Translations under genes and position numbers: made by a program
Shown: positions 22,019-34,150 of the stretch, piece by piece
Layout of the letters: each line of letters starts with the position of its first letter
Position numbering within the stretch: position 1 is the first letter of the stretch
NCBI GenBank assembly: GCA_963921425.1
Contig: OY992834.1
Location: 12,383,271 to 12,447,270, forward strand
Reading direction: 5' to 3'
Length of the DNA stretch: 64,000 nucleotides
Source of the DNA: Dryas octopetala
Taxonomy: Eukaryota > Streptophyta > Magnoliopsida > Rosales > Rosaceae
Notes under the pieces: model-generated
Told to the model about the DNA's origin: nothing
The model's database searches: none
The model's input: only the letters and a program-made list of their open reading frames with translations

Positions 22019-25000
22019 ATGGGGATAGGTTCAGGTAGATGGTGGAGAAGGAAATACCCAAAAGCTGATTTTGGAGAAAATGGTGGTGGGTTAGAGAATG
22101 AAGAGGATTTTTTGGGAAATCAAAATGATGGGGCAGAATGGGAGGAAGGTGAAGGTGATTGGGTTGGTTTGGGTGTGAAAAAGAAGCGTGGTAGGAAGAG
22201 GAGCACAGGTTTGGGGGATGAGGAAGTTGTGGGACGTGGTGATGGAACAAAATGGGTGGGAGTTGAAGGTGATTGGGTTGCTCAGACTGTGAAGAAGAAG
22301 AAGCGTGGTGGGAATAGGAAGAGGAGGGTATTTCTATTACCAAACAAGAGTGGCCAGGGGGATTGGGAAAATGGGTTTGGTTGGATGCGTCTGAGGAATG
22401 AGGAAGTTGATTGGGTTAGTGAGTTGGGGTCAGGAGGAGAAGGTCAAGGAGGTGGTGGTGGTGGTTTTAATGGCGAGGGAGTTGAACGGGTTTTGAAACA
22501 GAAAAAGAAGCGTGTGAAAGGGGTTGGTGTTAAGATAGGACATGGACATGTGGGTGGTTCGTTTAGGGCTTCAAAGATTCCAGAGAAGAAAAAACCAAAG
22601 CCAAATTTTGGGAAGGAGTATCAAAGAGTAAGAGTAAGAAGTTTGTAATTCTCTGTTTATGCTTTGTTGTCACTATTGTTATTTATGCAATTTCTGATTT
22701 TAGATTTCAGAGGATGGAAGTGGAGGCCACAATGTGCCATCAATGCGGGAGCAGTGGTAAAAGCAGGGTTGTTAGGTGCAGAAGCTGTAAGAGAAAGCGA
22801 TTTTGTATCCGTTGCATACAAAAATGGTATGGATTTATTTGCTCATGCTTTCTTATTTATTTCCGATTACAAATTTGTAAAGGATGGTGGATTGTTTGAA
22901 TTAGTTTTGTTGGACTAGCCACCATTATTTGAAGTGAGTTTCTCTTAGTACAGTCCAGTAAATGTATCTTGCAATGATGTTGTGGAAAATTGTGTAAGCT
23001 GCTTAGCCCAAGTTTGCATCCATTCTGCTCTTCTAATTCTTAGTAAAAATGAGTTACACGCATTTGAGTAAGTATGAAATCAAGAAACATAGATGGACTG
23101 CCAGAAAACTGTTTTCTTTTACTTGGTACTTATTCAATACTTGTTAATAAATGTTTTAAAATTAACCGACTCTTTTTCTTTACATAGTTTTTATGACTAC
23201 TTTTTTTTTTTTGGCGTAGGTATCCTCAGATGTCTGAGAATGCAATTGCTGAGGCTTGTCCTGTTTGCCTTGGAAATTGCAATTGTAGAAAATGCTTATG
23301 TTTAAATGCCCCTAAAGTCAGTTTATCCTTCTGCACACATCTCCTGGATTTTCACTTGATCATTTGATATGTTCCTCAGTTAAAAGAAGCTTGATAAATT
23401 TTATGGTTTTTACTGTAGAATTTGAAGAACCAGCTGGAATTCTACATTAGCAAAGATGATGAAGTTGAGCACTCTAAGTATTTGCTTCAAGCATTGCTTC
23501 CATTCTTGAAAAGGCTTATTGATGAACAAGTGATTGAGATGGAGATGGAGGCTAGGAGACAAGGTATATTCTGTCTTTGTCAGGCAGGTGTTGGAACTCA
23601 TTAGTGGAGAGGGTTTACCCTTTTGCATACTCTGGTTTGGGCAAAAGCCAGTTGGGTCAGGGTAAGTTTGGTCCAGTCAATGGGTCAAGAGCCCAATGAT
23701 GAGCTGAAAGATAAAGTTTGTTGGTTTACCATTGTTTCTAAAAGTATAAACTGTTAAGACGTGAGTTAACTATTTCATTTCATCATGTTTTTCTGTTGCA
23801 ACTTCAGACGGGGATGAGGGCATTATTATCACCTAGTGTCACTTTTTGTATTTTTTATAAGAAACAAAAATTTTATTAGAAAAAGAGAAGTAAAAAAATT
23901 TAATTTCTGAAATTTTTAAGAATCTGGGCCTAGTGTACTTACAGAAAAATTTAGTTTATATTCTTCAAGTAAATCATTTGATGTTTGTAATTATGTCTAC
24001 ATGATTTTATCCTTTCCATAAAGAATTTCACTAAATAATTCTGAAAGATGTACTTTAGGTGAAGAGAAGCATCCTGCAGATGACATTGCCACACACAGAC
24101 CTATACTCTTTATGCTGCAATAATTTACATTCATTTGTGTCATTCAGATTCTTCTAGTTGATGTTATTGTTAATTCTTCCTTGGGAATGCTTCGCATTGC
24201 TTTGTCAGATCAGAATAGAAACACGTGAAATTGTCTCTTCAGTTCACAAAAGAAGTGATCAGCATGAGTTTATCATATTTCTGATCAAAATAAATCAATG
24301 GAACTTTTTGCTTTATTTTAATTTTCTTTTTGAATGTCCATTGGGACAGGGCTATCTATATCAGAGCTAAAGATACAAAGGTCAGATTGCTCTTCTGATG
24401 AGCGTGTGTATTGGTATAGCCTTTACAGAAATTTATTCTATTTTAAACTTTTTCATATACTTATTAAGCATTCAATATTAACTTTTTTGTTTTCTTTGTT
24501 TTTTCTTTAGCAACAACTGCAAAACTTCTATTGTTGATCTTCACAGAAGCTGTCCTTTGTGTTCATATGACCTTTGCCTCATCTGCTGCCGGGAGATTCG
24601 AGATGGAAACATGCAGGGAGGTGGGGAGGAAGTGATTATGAGGTATATCAGTCGGGGCCTGGACTATTTGCATGGTGGGAAAGGGATCTTTGTAGAACTG
24701 CCTTCTGATACTATTCCCAAATGTCGTGTAAGGTCGACATCTGATTGGAAAACAAATTTAGATGGAAGCATTCTTTGCCCCTCAGGAGGCATGAATGGTT
24801 GTGGTCTTGGTCTTCTAGAATTGAGATGCATGTTTCCTGAAAATCATGTCAGAGAGTTGGTAAAGAAAGCAGAAGAAATTGCTGAAACTTACAAACTTAT
24901 GCATGCAGCTGGAGATTCTGCACAAAGGTGTTCATGTTTCAACTCTGTGGGTGTTGTTGATTCAAGCAGCAATAACTTAAGGAGAGCAGCTTCTCGAGAG

Positions 25001-28000
25001 GGTTCTGATGACAACTATTTGTACTGTCCTAGGGCTGGAGATATCCAACATGAGGATTTTAAGCATTTTCAATGTCATTGGATCCGGGGTGAACCTGTGA
25101 TTGTGAGCAATGTGCTTGAAACTGGATCTAGTTTAAGCTGGGAACCATCGGTCATGTGGCGCGCTATTCGTCAGATGTGGCATTCTGTACATGATAAACA
25201 TTCTGAAGTCAAGGCCATTGATTTCTTGGATTTGTGTGAGGTCAGTTGTTCTGACTTTTAATTGCTTAGTAATGTTTGTAGTTATGTCTTCAATTGCTTA
25301 CTACTGGTCTTTATGATGCTTTTAATTTATTTCACTTTCTGAGTCCTAGCAAGAGAATGTTAAGAAGGAATATCTGTACAGATGTTGTCATCAAATTCAG
25401 GTGGATATTATGATGGTGAAAATTTTATGGGGGGTTTTATTTTACTGCTTTGTGTAGTTTGAATAAACAGACATCTTATTGGTCACTGGTATAAATTATA
25501 ATTTCTTAGAATATATTTGTCCTTGCTCATGAGTCACGAGTTTCATGTAATTTTGTTTATACATATATTGGACAAGCAAATAAATTTTGTTCTGCTTGTG
25601 AGTGGATTCGTTATGGAGTGATGCTGGATATAATTAACTATGATCCAAGATCAATTTCAAAATTAATGTAAGCTTAAAAGTATTCAGATTCTCACCCATC
25701 CACATATTAGGAAATTCAAAGTAAGAATTCAGCATGAAAGCAAGTTAAGTTAATCCACAGTTTCCTCAAACTCTGAAATTAGTGGGGTTCAGTGACTCAT
25801 TAGACCCCTTATTGTTTTGGATGTTTCATATCTTAATGCAAGTTATAAGTCCCTTACAGATTACTGCACAAAAGGGGTTATCAAACAATAGATAATAAGC
25901 ATGTCCAATAATCAAACTCAGGTTTAGAAATAAAAAGAAACGCAAGGTAAGGTTGTTTGCTGGAAAATTTCAGTAAAAAGTTGGATGAAATTGATCATAA
26001 AAAATCAAGGAAACATGCAACTGTAGACTAGGGCAGATTAAGGAAAGGAAATCAATAAAAGATATTAGTAGAGTCTGGATTTCCACCATGAGTTTCACAA
26101 CCATACTTGGCTTCACACTGTACCTTCCAATTGCAGGAAAAGTAGTCCTAAGAAAAATTCTGGCTGAAAATTTCAATTCATTCAGTTCATGCCATGCATT
26201 TAGACACAGAAATATTTACAACCTGCAACATCCCCCTAGGCTAGCATTGAAGGTTTACCAATCAATGAAGAATTTCTAACTTCTCAATAGATATCTTCAC
26301 CCTCTTTGTAACACAAACCTCTGTTTACTGTTTAAATTGGTGATAATGGTGATTATGACCACTATGTTTTTCGTTCTCTCAATACATTTCCAATGACAAT
26401 CATGTTCACTGTAATATGTTTATTTCTCATTTGCTTCTGTGTTTGTTAGTCTCTTAATATATTTGATAATCCCACAAATTTCTTTTAACTTTTTCCCGGT
26501 TCTTTGTTTGTTTCTTGATGAATCGTTTAGGCTTGTTCTTCATTTTCTTCTCATTTTTCTCCTCCTGATATAGCAATCACTCTATTCAAAATTAATTTGA
26601 CATTGCACCTGATGGTTGGATTTTGATTTGTGATATGAATGTTTTATGAAATGCAGCTAGATATCAGTACCCTCCAATTTTTTACTGGATATTCGGTGGG
26701 CCGGCATGATTGGAAAAAGTGGCCTCAGCTTCTGAAACTGAACGATTGGTACCTGGATAATTTTTTTGAGGAGTGCCTTCCCCGTCATGCTGCTGAGTTT
26801 ATTTTTTGCTTGCCGTTCAAGGAATATACTCATCCTCACAGTGGCTTTCTGAACCTTGCTGTCAAATTGCCTATGGGGTGTGTAAAGCCAGTCATGGGGC
26901 CAAAGACGTATATTGCTTATGGTGTTTCCCAGGAGCTTGGACGTGGAGATTCTGTAACCAAGCTTCATTGTGATATGTCTGATGTGGTGTGTGAATTTTT
27001 TGGGTTTCTACTAATTTTTTATACTACTTGGCAATAATTTTGGAGTCAAATATAAATTATAACCATTAAAAAATATAGAGACGTTGGTTTGCATTGCTAC
27101 TTTGGCATCTGGCTTGAAGTGTGTTATGCTTGTAGTTAAGCCTTGTTCTGTCAGATCCAGTTTGGTGTCTGATCATTTTCTGTGATGGGATAATAAGTAA
27201 TTTAACAATTTGGATATTGAAAGACGAGTGATTTGATTTAGTTGCACATTGACTAGGTTTGCTTAGTGTTTTTCTAATTGTAATTTTTAAATCGAATTCT
27301 TAACTCTTTCTTGTCTTATGCATCATATGTTTTACATATTATTAAATGCATGTCTCTTAATTTCATTCTCCATTTTAGTTTTTAATGTTTATGGCTTTGT
27401 GAAGCACAGGCACCGTCATGTGACAGCAGTTTGACACAATACCGAGAATGTGAGACAGTAAATTTTCTGAAGCTTAGGATGTGACACTTTGGATAGCCTA
27501 ATAGATATCTGTATTTTCACTAAAATTTTAACTTTAACTTTGTAAGATGAAAATAAACAACTATGGAGCTTAATATTTCAAGAACAAAATTACAAAGGTG
27601 AATGTATTTTAACTTTTTAAATCTTCTAATATTACAAGGTTAATGGTTGTCGTGTTAAAAGAAATAATTTCATCAGAAAAATTCAAAAAATTCCCCCGCA
27701 TCCCTGTCACTAATCAGTTGAAAAAGAAATAATGTTTTTATACTTGACACGTGTGGAATGTGAATGTCGGGCACATGTCCTACCCATTTCCGTGTCTGTG
27801 TTCTTTAGCTGTCCAACACTACCACAACACACTTGGGGAAGTGTTTATGCTTCCTAGATGGGTCTTATGGTTCTTGGTTTGTTGTAGAGGACAATGCAGC
27901 ATCAATCTGATTTAGATACTGAATAATCTATATGCAGTATATGTAGAGAAAAACTAGATAGCATTATATTCTCACCAGTTGTTTTGTGGAGATATTCAAT

Positions 28001-31000
28001 CACTTGAATTTGTATTATTGACTATTTCTTGCCATTTTTTTTTCTTTTTTCTGGTCAGAATCTTTGTTGAATATATAGTTCTAGCTTTTTGCATGCTCAA
28101 TTGTATTCCCCTTTTCTACATATTGTAACTTTCAACTTGCTTTTGCCTAAATAACCTGCTTCAGGTGAATGTTTTGACACATACTGCTGAAGTGACCCTT
28201 ACTCCTCAGCAACTTGATAGTATAGAAAGGTTGAAAAAAAAACACATTGAACAAGACCAAATGGAAATTCTTGGAAATTGTCGAACTGTGGATGACAATG
28301 TTGATAGTAACAAGCCTGGAAGTGGGTCTTGTGACAGGGCTGCAAATGATGAAATTTTTTGTATTGAAGTTGAAAATCAAAACATGGGTGCAGCATTTCA
28401 AGAACTAACTGGTCCAGCTGTTCAACCTGATGGTGATATTGGTGATTCTAGTTTGAATGGTGGAAATTTTGCAAGGGGATCCATGGCTGGAAAGAATGTA
28501 GAGGGAGGTGCCTTATGGGACATTTTCCGGCGACATGATGTCCCTAAGCTGCAGGAATATCTCCAGAAGCACTTCAAGGAATTCAGGCACAATTACTGTT
28601 GTCCAGTGCAGCAGGTATTTCTTATTAATTGATAGGGTTTAGGTAATGAAGCTAGGAGAGAGAGAGAGAGAGAGAATGTTCATCCCATATTTACTTAAGT
28701 ATACATGTTAAGTCATAAAAGAGTACAATTATATAAACACCACTAAACTCTTGTAACTCAACATTCCCTTTCAAGCTAGCACTTATATTTCTATCATGCC
28801 CAACTTGTTACATAGCTCAGAAAATTGTTGCATAGTTTAGAATGATTCATTAGAAATGACCAAGTCATTTTGGAATTAGTTATTGACAAATGTGACAAAA
28901 TAAAAAAAAACTCAGCCTGGTTTTATTTCTTGACACAACCCATATGTTAGTATGAATCAGTTCACAAGGGTTGGTTCTGTGATTGTGTTCTTTAGGAAAT
29001 AAACATGATGGTATTTCTAGACTAGACAACGACTCAAATGCTAGATAGACTTCATGTACTCTGAAATGTGATGGTGTTTCTAGACAGAGAGAGTGGTGGA
29101 GATAGTTTTATTTAGACTTTTAGGATTAGTATTGAGTGGGCATGACATGGACGTTAGAATAAATGCATAAAATCAAGACATGTAGAAAATATTTACTTTA
29201 AACATGTTAAAAATTTGAAATTTTCTGATCAGCAGGTGTTCTGAATATTTCAGACTAGAGCATCAGAAATTTTAGAATTCTCAGATACTTTCTGAATATA
29301 ACTCTACAGAGCTTTCATCCTGATATAAGCTTACTATTACAACAGTTATTGCTGTTGCTTGTGTCTGTAAGCACTGGTTCTGAATTAGGCAGTAATTTGG
29401 CTATGGTACATTGACTGGCTTGGGAAAGGTGTTGAATCTATTCATGGGGATTGAATAAAACGTGTACTGGCCATTTTGCAGTCTGCATGAATTTTCTTTT
29501 CCAGTTGCAAAATTGTATCCCATTGGATTTGTGTTTCAAACAGGAAAGTTATTGATATGTTTTTGTTTACTATATGAAATTATTTTTCCTGTCCATTAAA
29601 TTGTTACTTTTTCGGTAGGTTATTCATCCCATACATGATCAGACCTTTTATCTGACTGTGGAGCATAAAAGGAAGCTCAAGGAAGAATATGGTTGGTTCA
29701 TTATGTAGTTATGGATAGTTAGATTAAAATTTATATTTATCTCAATTTCAAATTATATATCTTATTTGTTATGCTCTCTAATAGGAATTGAACCATGGAC
29801 AATTATCCAGAAACTTGGAGATGCTGTCTTTATTCCTGCAGGATGTCCACACCAAGTGAGAAACTTGAAGGTAACTTATACTTACATTTTACAGAAAGCA
29901 AATTTATTTCATGTTTTCTTTTTCTTGGATAGAGATGAATGTAGATTTCTTGCTGTTCTAGCGTTTTCTCTAAAATAAATGCTATTCCTTTTTGTTTCTT
30001 GAGTATATATATGGTTTTGAAGTTTTGTCATGAAATACTATGATAATGTTTAATTTTTTTACATTTTGGATTTTAGGTCAATTTTTTCTCATGAAAAGGT
30101 CTTTGGTATATCTGTCTTTTTTTGTTCTTTTCCAATACATTATTAATACTTTTAATTTTTCAAATTTTCAATGATTATGTGGTGTTAAATAGCGCCCATG
30201 TATATATAGATTATAGAAGCAATTGACTGGTATGAGTGGCATGCATGTGTAAAGGAGTATCTCATTGAGGTCAAATAAAGCTTGAAAGAGTCCTAATATG
30301 TATTGTTGACTGATCTTATATGGCATTGTACCTTGGATTTCATACAACACCTTCAAATTTAAATTAGAAATGACCTAAACAACATGAACAGTGCATTGTT
30401 CTTTCCATGAACATATATTTTAATTTATTCTTAAATGCAAACATCCATAGTTAGAAGTGGGTTGCTTATATTATCAGCAATATATGAAATAGAGAAAAGG
30501 ATGATATCAGCAATATACTTATTTAACCGCCGGCCATTAAACTTATTAACATTTAGAACGAATGTTACCTGAAATAAGGGGTTTAAGTGGAAAACCATAG
30601 TGGAAAACCTGTTCCCAGAATTGATGTTCTTTCAGTTTCAAGTGCGATAACTTTGTTGTCCATGTAAAATTGGAAAAGAAAAACAAATCAATTTAGTATC
30701 TTTGGGATTTTCTCTGTGCTACTTTTCATTCATAGGCTCTCTTGTCAATCTTCAGCGAACACACAATGCGTCGTCTGAGAATGAAAATGTTTGATGGGCA
30801 ATGTAAAAGTTCTTGCTCTGTTAGTGAAGTATGAAATTGGTTTGCATTGATTGTTTCATTTCTATACATCACATACATAAATCTTAACAATATTGTTTTT
30901 CCTTAGTCGTGCATTAAAGTTGCAGTTGGCTTTGTCTCACCTGAAAATGTTGGCGAGTGCTTTCGTTTGACTGACGAATTCCGCACACTTCCACAGAACC

Positions 31001-32649
31001 ATAGGGCTAAAGAGGACAAATTGGAGGTATGTCATATCGCACATCTTTGTCATAGGCTGCCAATGCAATTATATCAGCATCTTTCAAGTTATGGCTTTTG
31101 TAGACAGATATGATTGGTCAATCAGACCAAATTGTATATCACTTGTTCTAATTTGAGTTGAGTGGCTTTTTCATCTGCTGGGTTGGTATGATTCTTCATT
31201 CATCACGCCTAATATTGAAGCTTCCTTTTTTATGTATTTTTTTATTCATTAGATAAATGCTTTGGGGAGTTGTCAATTTGAGTGACCCGAGAGTATCTCC
31301 ATTTCACTTAGTTTTTAATTTTCATGTGTTCTATTAGGAGTATTGTATAGAGACTAGACCTTATTTGGGTGATATTAACTTTAAAACAATTTTCGTTTGA
31401 ACAGAGTGCTAGGATATTGTGTTGGGGACATGAGAAATTTTTTGATGTGAAATAATTTTTTTTTTTTGTTATAAACGGCACAGCTTATTATGCTACTCTT
31501 CTTGAAACAGGTGAAGAAAATGACTGTTCATGCTGTGCGTCAGGCTGTGGAGATTTTGGATCAGAATGCAAGGTTAGTCAATTAGTATACGTAGATATGT
31601 AGTTTAGATAATGCAAATCTTTCTTAAAATTTATCTCAAGGCTAGAAGATGGTCATGAGATTCCTATAACTCATAAAATTTATCAGGGGTCTCATGAAGT
31701 TTGTGAACCAATGCATAGTTGGAGGGGTGCTGTGGCTACTTTTTATGCCTCAACATCTAAGGCATTGCACAAGACACGACCATCCTTTTTTTTTTTTTCT
31801 CCCCTCTTTTGGTCCTTAATATGTTGGTATCAGGATTTATGAACTTACTAAACATGATTCCATTGAATTTATGCATGACAATTTGACGAGGTTGTTTTCT
31901 TTCTTGATCTCATTAAGTATTTTGAAATATACATTTTTGATCTTGATGTAACTATATTCAACACACACACATATTGAATTGTTTGCAATTTAGGGCTAAA
32001 GCCCTAAATTCTAGATCCTAAACTCTAAATCATGAACCCTAATGGTTGAGATAAATAAAGGATATGACAATGATCAATCAACGGATGGTACCATAGGGTT
32101 AATTTCTAACTCGTTTCATGGGATTTTCCTGTTCGAACTTTGGTTTTAAGGTTTTGTAGCACTGGACATGTTTGGAGAGAGGAAGCTAGAGAAAGACAGC
32201 ATGAAGAAAGTGGAGAAGAGGAGGAGGTCCAAGCTGTTGAGGAGCAGCCAACACAATTCTCACGTCGTACACATCCCACTGTTGAACGACGTAGCATTGG
32301 ACATACGTGGAGAGAGGAAGAAGCTGGAGGACGACAACAAGATGGAAGGGGAGAAGTGGAAGAGGTCCAAGCTATACAGGAGCAGCCTTCACAACCATCA
32401 CAACCTGCACAGCACGCTGTTGATTTTGGTAAAGTGGTGCAGTATCTCGATGACCTTGTGGAGCGCTTTACACATTTTGAACAGAGGATGGAGGGGAGAG
32501 ATAGAAGAATGAATTCTGAATTCCAGTCCTTATGCTTGGAGTTCTTGGCTTTATCTTTTCATCTTGGTTATGCAACGAACCTGAGAGAGCCTGGAATTCC
32601 ACCCTCATCGTCTCAGCCACTACAACATCCACCAGCTAAAGATCTTTAG
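22019..32649 (+). CDS. JmjC histone demethylase, KDM3/JMJ25-like, tandem copy A
   Basis: Thirteen exons: 22019-22633, 22711-22826, 23220-23316, 23419-23563, 24350-24413, 24511-25240, 26657-26986, 28165-28614, 29619-29691, 29785-29870, 30907-31026, 31511-31572, 32151-32649; 3387 nt, 1128 aa, no stop. The family removes methyl groups from H3K9 using Fe(II) and 2-oxoglutarate in the nucleus. The N-terminus (1-205) is basic and low-complexity. A RING-like zinc region (214-276) starts MCHQC and includes [11 protein letters not shown] second Cys cluster ([18 protein letters not shown]) follows. The JmjC domain spans about 580-960: iron ligands H693 and D695 in LHCD, and H896 in [11 protein letters not shown]. 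Exon 13 adds an acidic tail with two copies of a GHxWREE...EEVQA repeat, then a conserved end (VERFTHFEQ). Exon 1 lacks the AT-hook seen in copy B. The upstream 250 bp resembles copy B's promoter (e.g. CTTGTAGTACAAGT). Confidence 0.93.
28656..28674. repeat. Short (GA)n in copy A intron 8
   Basis: About nine GA units. The orthologous site in copy B has about 42 units. Confidence 0.85.
31999..32045. repeat. Degenerate CCCTAAA-like run before the last exon of copy A
   Basis: CCCTAAAT, CCTAAACTCTAAAT and CCCTAAT words at roughly heptad spacing resemble decayed plant telomere-type repeats. The equivalent run before the last exon of copy B is at 48419-48475. Confidence 0.45.
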
Positions 32650-32889
32650 ATTTTAGGATTTGTTTATTGTCTTGGATGTATGGTTTACTTCTGGCTTTTA
32701 ATGTACTTAATCAGTTGTCAATGTTTTGCTTTTAATGTTTAATGAACGATCATAGTTGATTTTGGAATCAAATTCTCATTGTGTTCTACGGATTTGACAT
32801 TGAGATTTTCAGTTTGGGACTCAATTTATTTCCCTGCATATTTCTTATTTTTGCTTCTATTGCTTATTCATAGATTTTTTAACATATTT

Positions 32890-33290
32890 ATTTATTCATA
32901 AGGATGATGGTGGCCTTGGGATCAGATATTTTCTTTTACTTCATAAGTCTCTCTTGCTTAAGAGTGTGAAAATAATTTCTTCCAAGGCTACTTCGTCGAA
33001 GACGTGTTTACTTCTTCTACTTGGTGTGGGCATAAGCAGGTGCTTTCTGACTTGTTTTTTTCACACACAATGAATAATTGGCAATGGGGATAATGTGTGG
33101 TTTTGACAGGATAGTCAGCTTGGTCGGCCCCTTGTGGGGTGGCTTGGCTTTCCTTCTTCCGTGGCCTCCAATATTAAAGCTTTTGTTATAGAATTTATTC
33201 ATGATGAGCATTGTCTTATCCATCCCTTGTCAATTTGCTCATGATTTTATTCATGTTCTTGTTGTAATATGGCTTTGGAATGTGGCCATG
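32890..33290 (+). pseudogene. LINE relic after JMJ copy A
   Basis: Decayed non-LTR retrotransposon ORF2 C-terminal sequence, plus strand. KDDGGLGIR then LLLHKSLLLKSVK (about 32901-32970) is the typical post-RT motif. Further on come GNGDNVWF, SQLGRPLVGWLG and AFVIEFIHDE (about 33080-33210). Frames shift and stops occur. The same element follows copy B at 49690-50830, so it predates the tandem duplication. Confidence 0.7.
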
Positions 33291-33299
33291 TGGTTATCA

Positions 33300-33854
33300 T
33301 TAGTTGCGGATCCAGGATCCCTAATCGGGGGGTCATAGTGTAAAAGTTCAAAAAAAAAAATTGGACAGAATAACAATGAAAAATTGAACGATAGTAATTT
33401 TATTTCCAGGTTGGGTGTTGGTTTTGGGGTTTGTAACTTTGTATTGAGAATTTTGGGGTTTGGTTAAGGTTGGAAATTGGGGGCCGGGAGGCTTGGGTCT
33501 GTGGTCGGTACAAAGCAGGTTTTGTTTTGTTTTTGTTTTTGTTTTAATTCCTGGCTCAAAACGGCGTCGTTTTGAGCAGGAGCCTTAAAAAAAAATTAAA
33601 CACGCCTAGCTCAAAACGACGTCGTTCTAGCCAAGCCACAAACTAAAAAAGAAAAGAAAAGGCTACTCTGCTTTTGCTTGAATGGTTCCAATCCAACATT
33701 CCTACTCAGGCTTTTCATCAAGCACTTAATGGACGACAGGGCAGCGAGGGGTCACCAGCCAGAGGTTCGCGGGGTCGTCGTCCAGAGGTTGGCTTCGTGC
33801 TCCGTCGTTCGGGGGTCGCTCGACCCCTGTCTCCCAACGTCGATTCGCCACTGG
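33300..33854. other. Repeat-like stretch without recognised gene
   Basis: Includes AAAACGGCGTCGTTTTGAG and its near match AAAACGACGTCGTT (33558-33626), palindromic words typical of plant DNA transposons, and a GC-rich patch (33730-33850). No domain found in the open frames. Confidence 0.4.
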
Positions 33855-34150
33855 TTGTCATGACCATGGAAACACTATGGTGCCCAGTTTAGAAGTGTTC
33901 AAAGTCCTGTTCAATCTGCTCAAATCGATTGATACAATCCAGTTTGATCGGTTTCAATGAACTTCGTGGGTTGGATTTTGCACGATTTGATCGGATGACA
34001 AATTTATTCTTGAAAAATTCAATCTTATTTGGTGACCATGGTGACAAATAGCATTGTGTATTTGGTGAAATTAATTGTAGGAAAGAAAAAGTTGTTCGGC
34101 TAGTAGTCCACAAATATACGTGATTCCAATACCCATTATAGTTGTTCTAA
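33855..34150. repeat. Dispersed repeat, copy 2 (uninterrupted)
   Basis: Aligns with the two halves of the repeat at 18198-18955 but lacks the MITE found there. It serves as an empty site. Confidence 0.6.
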
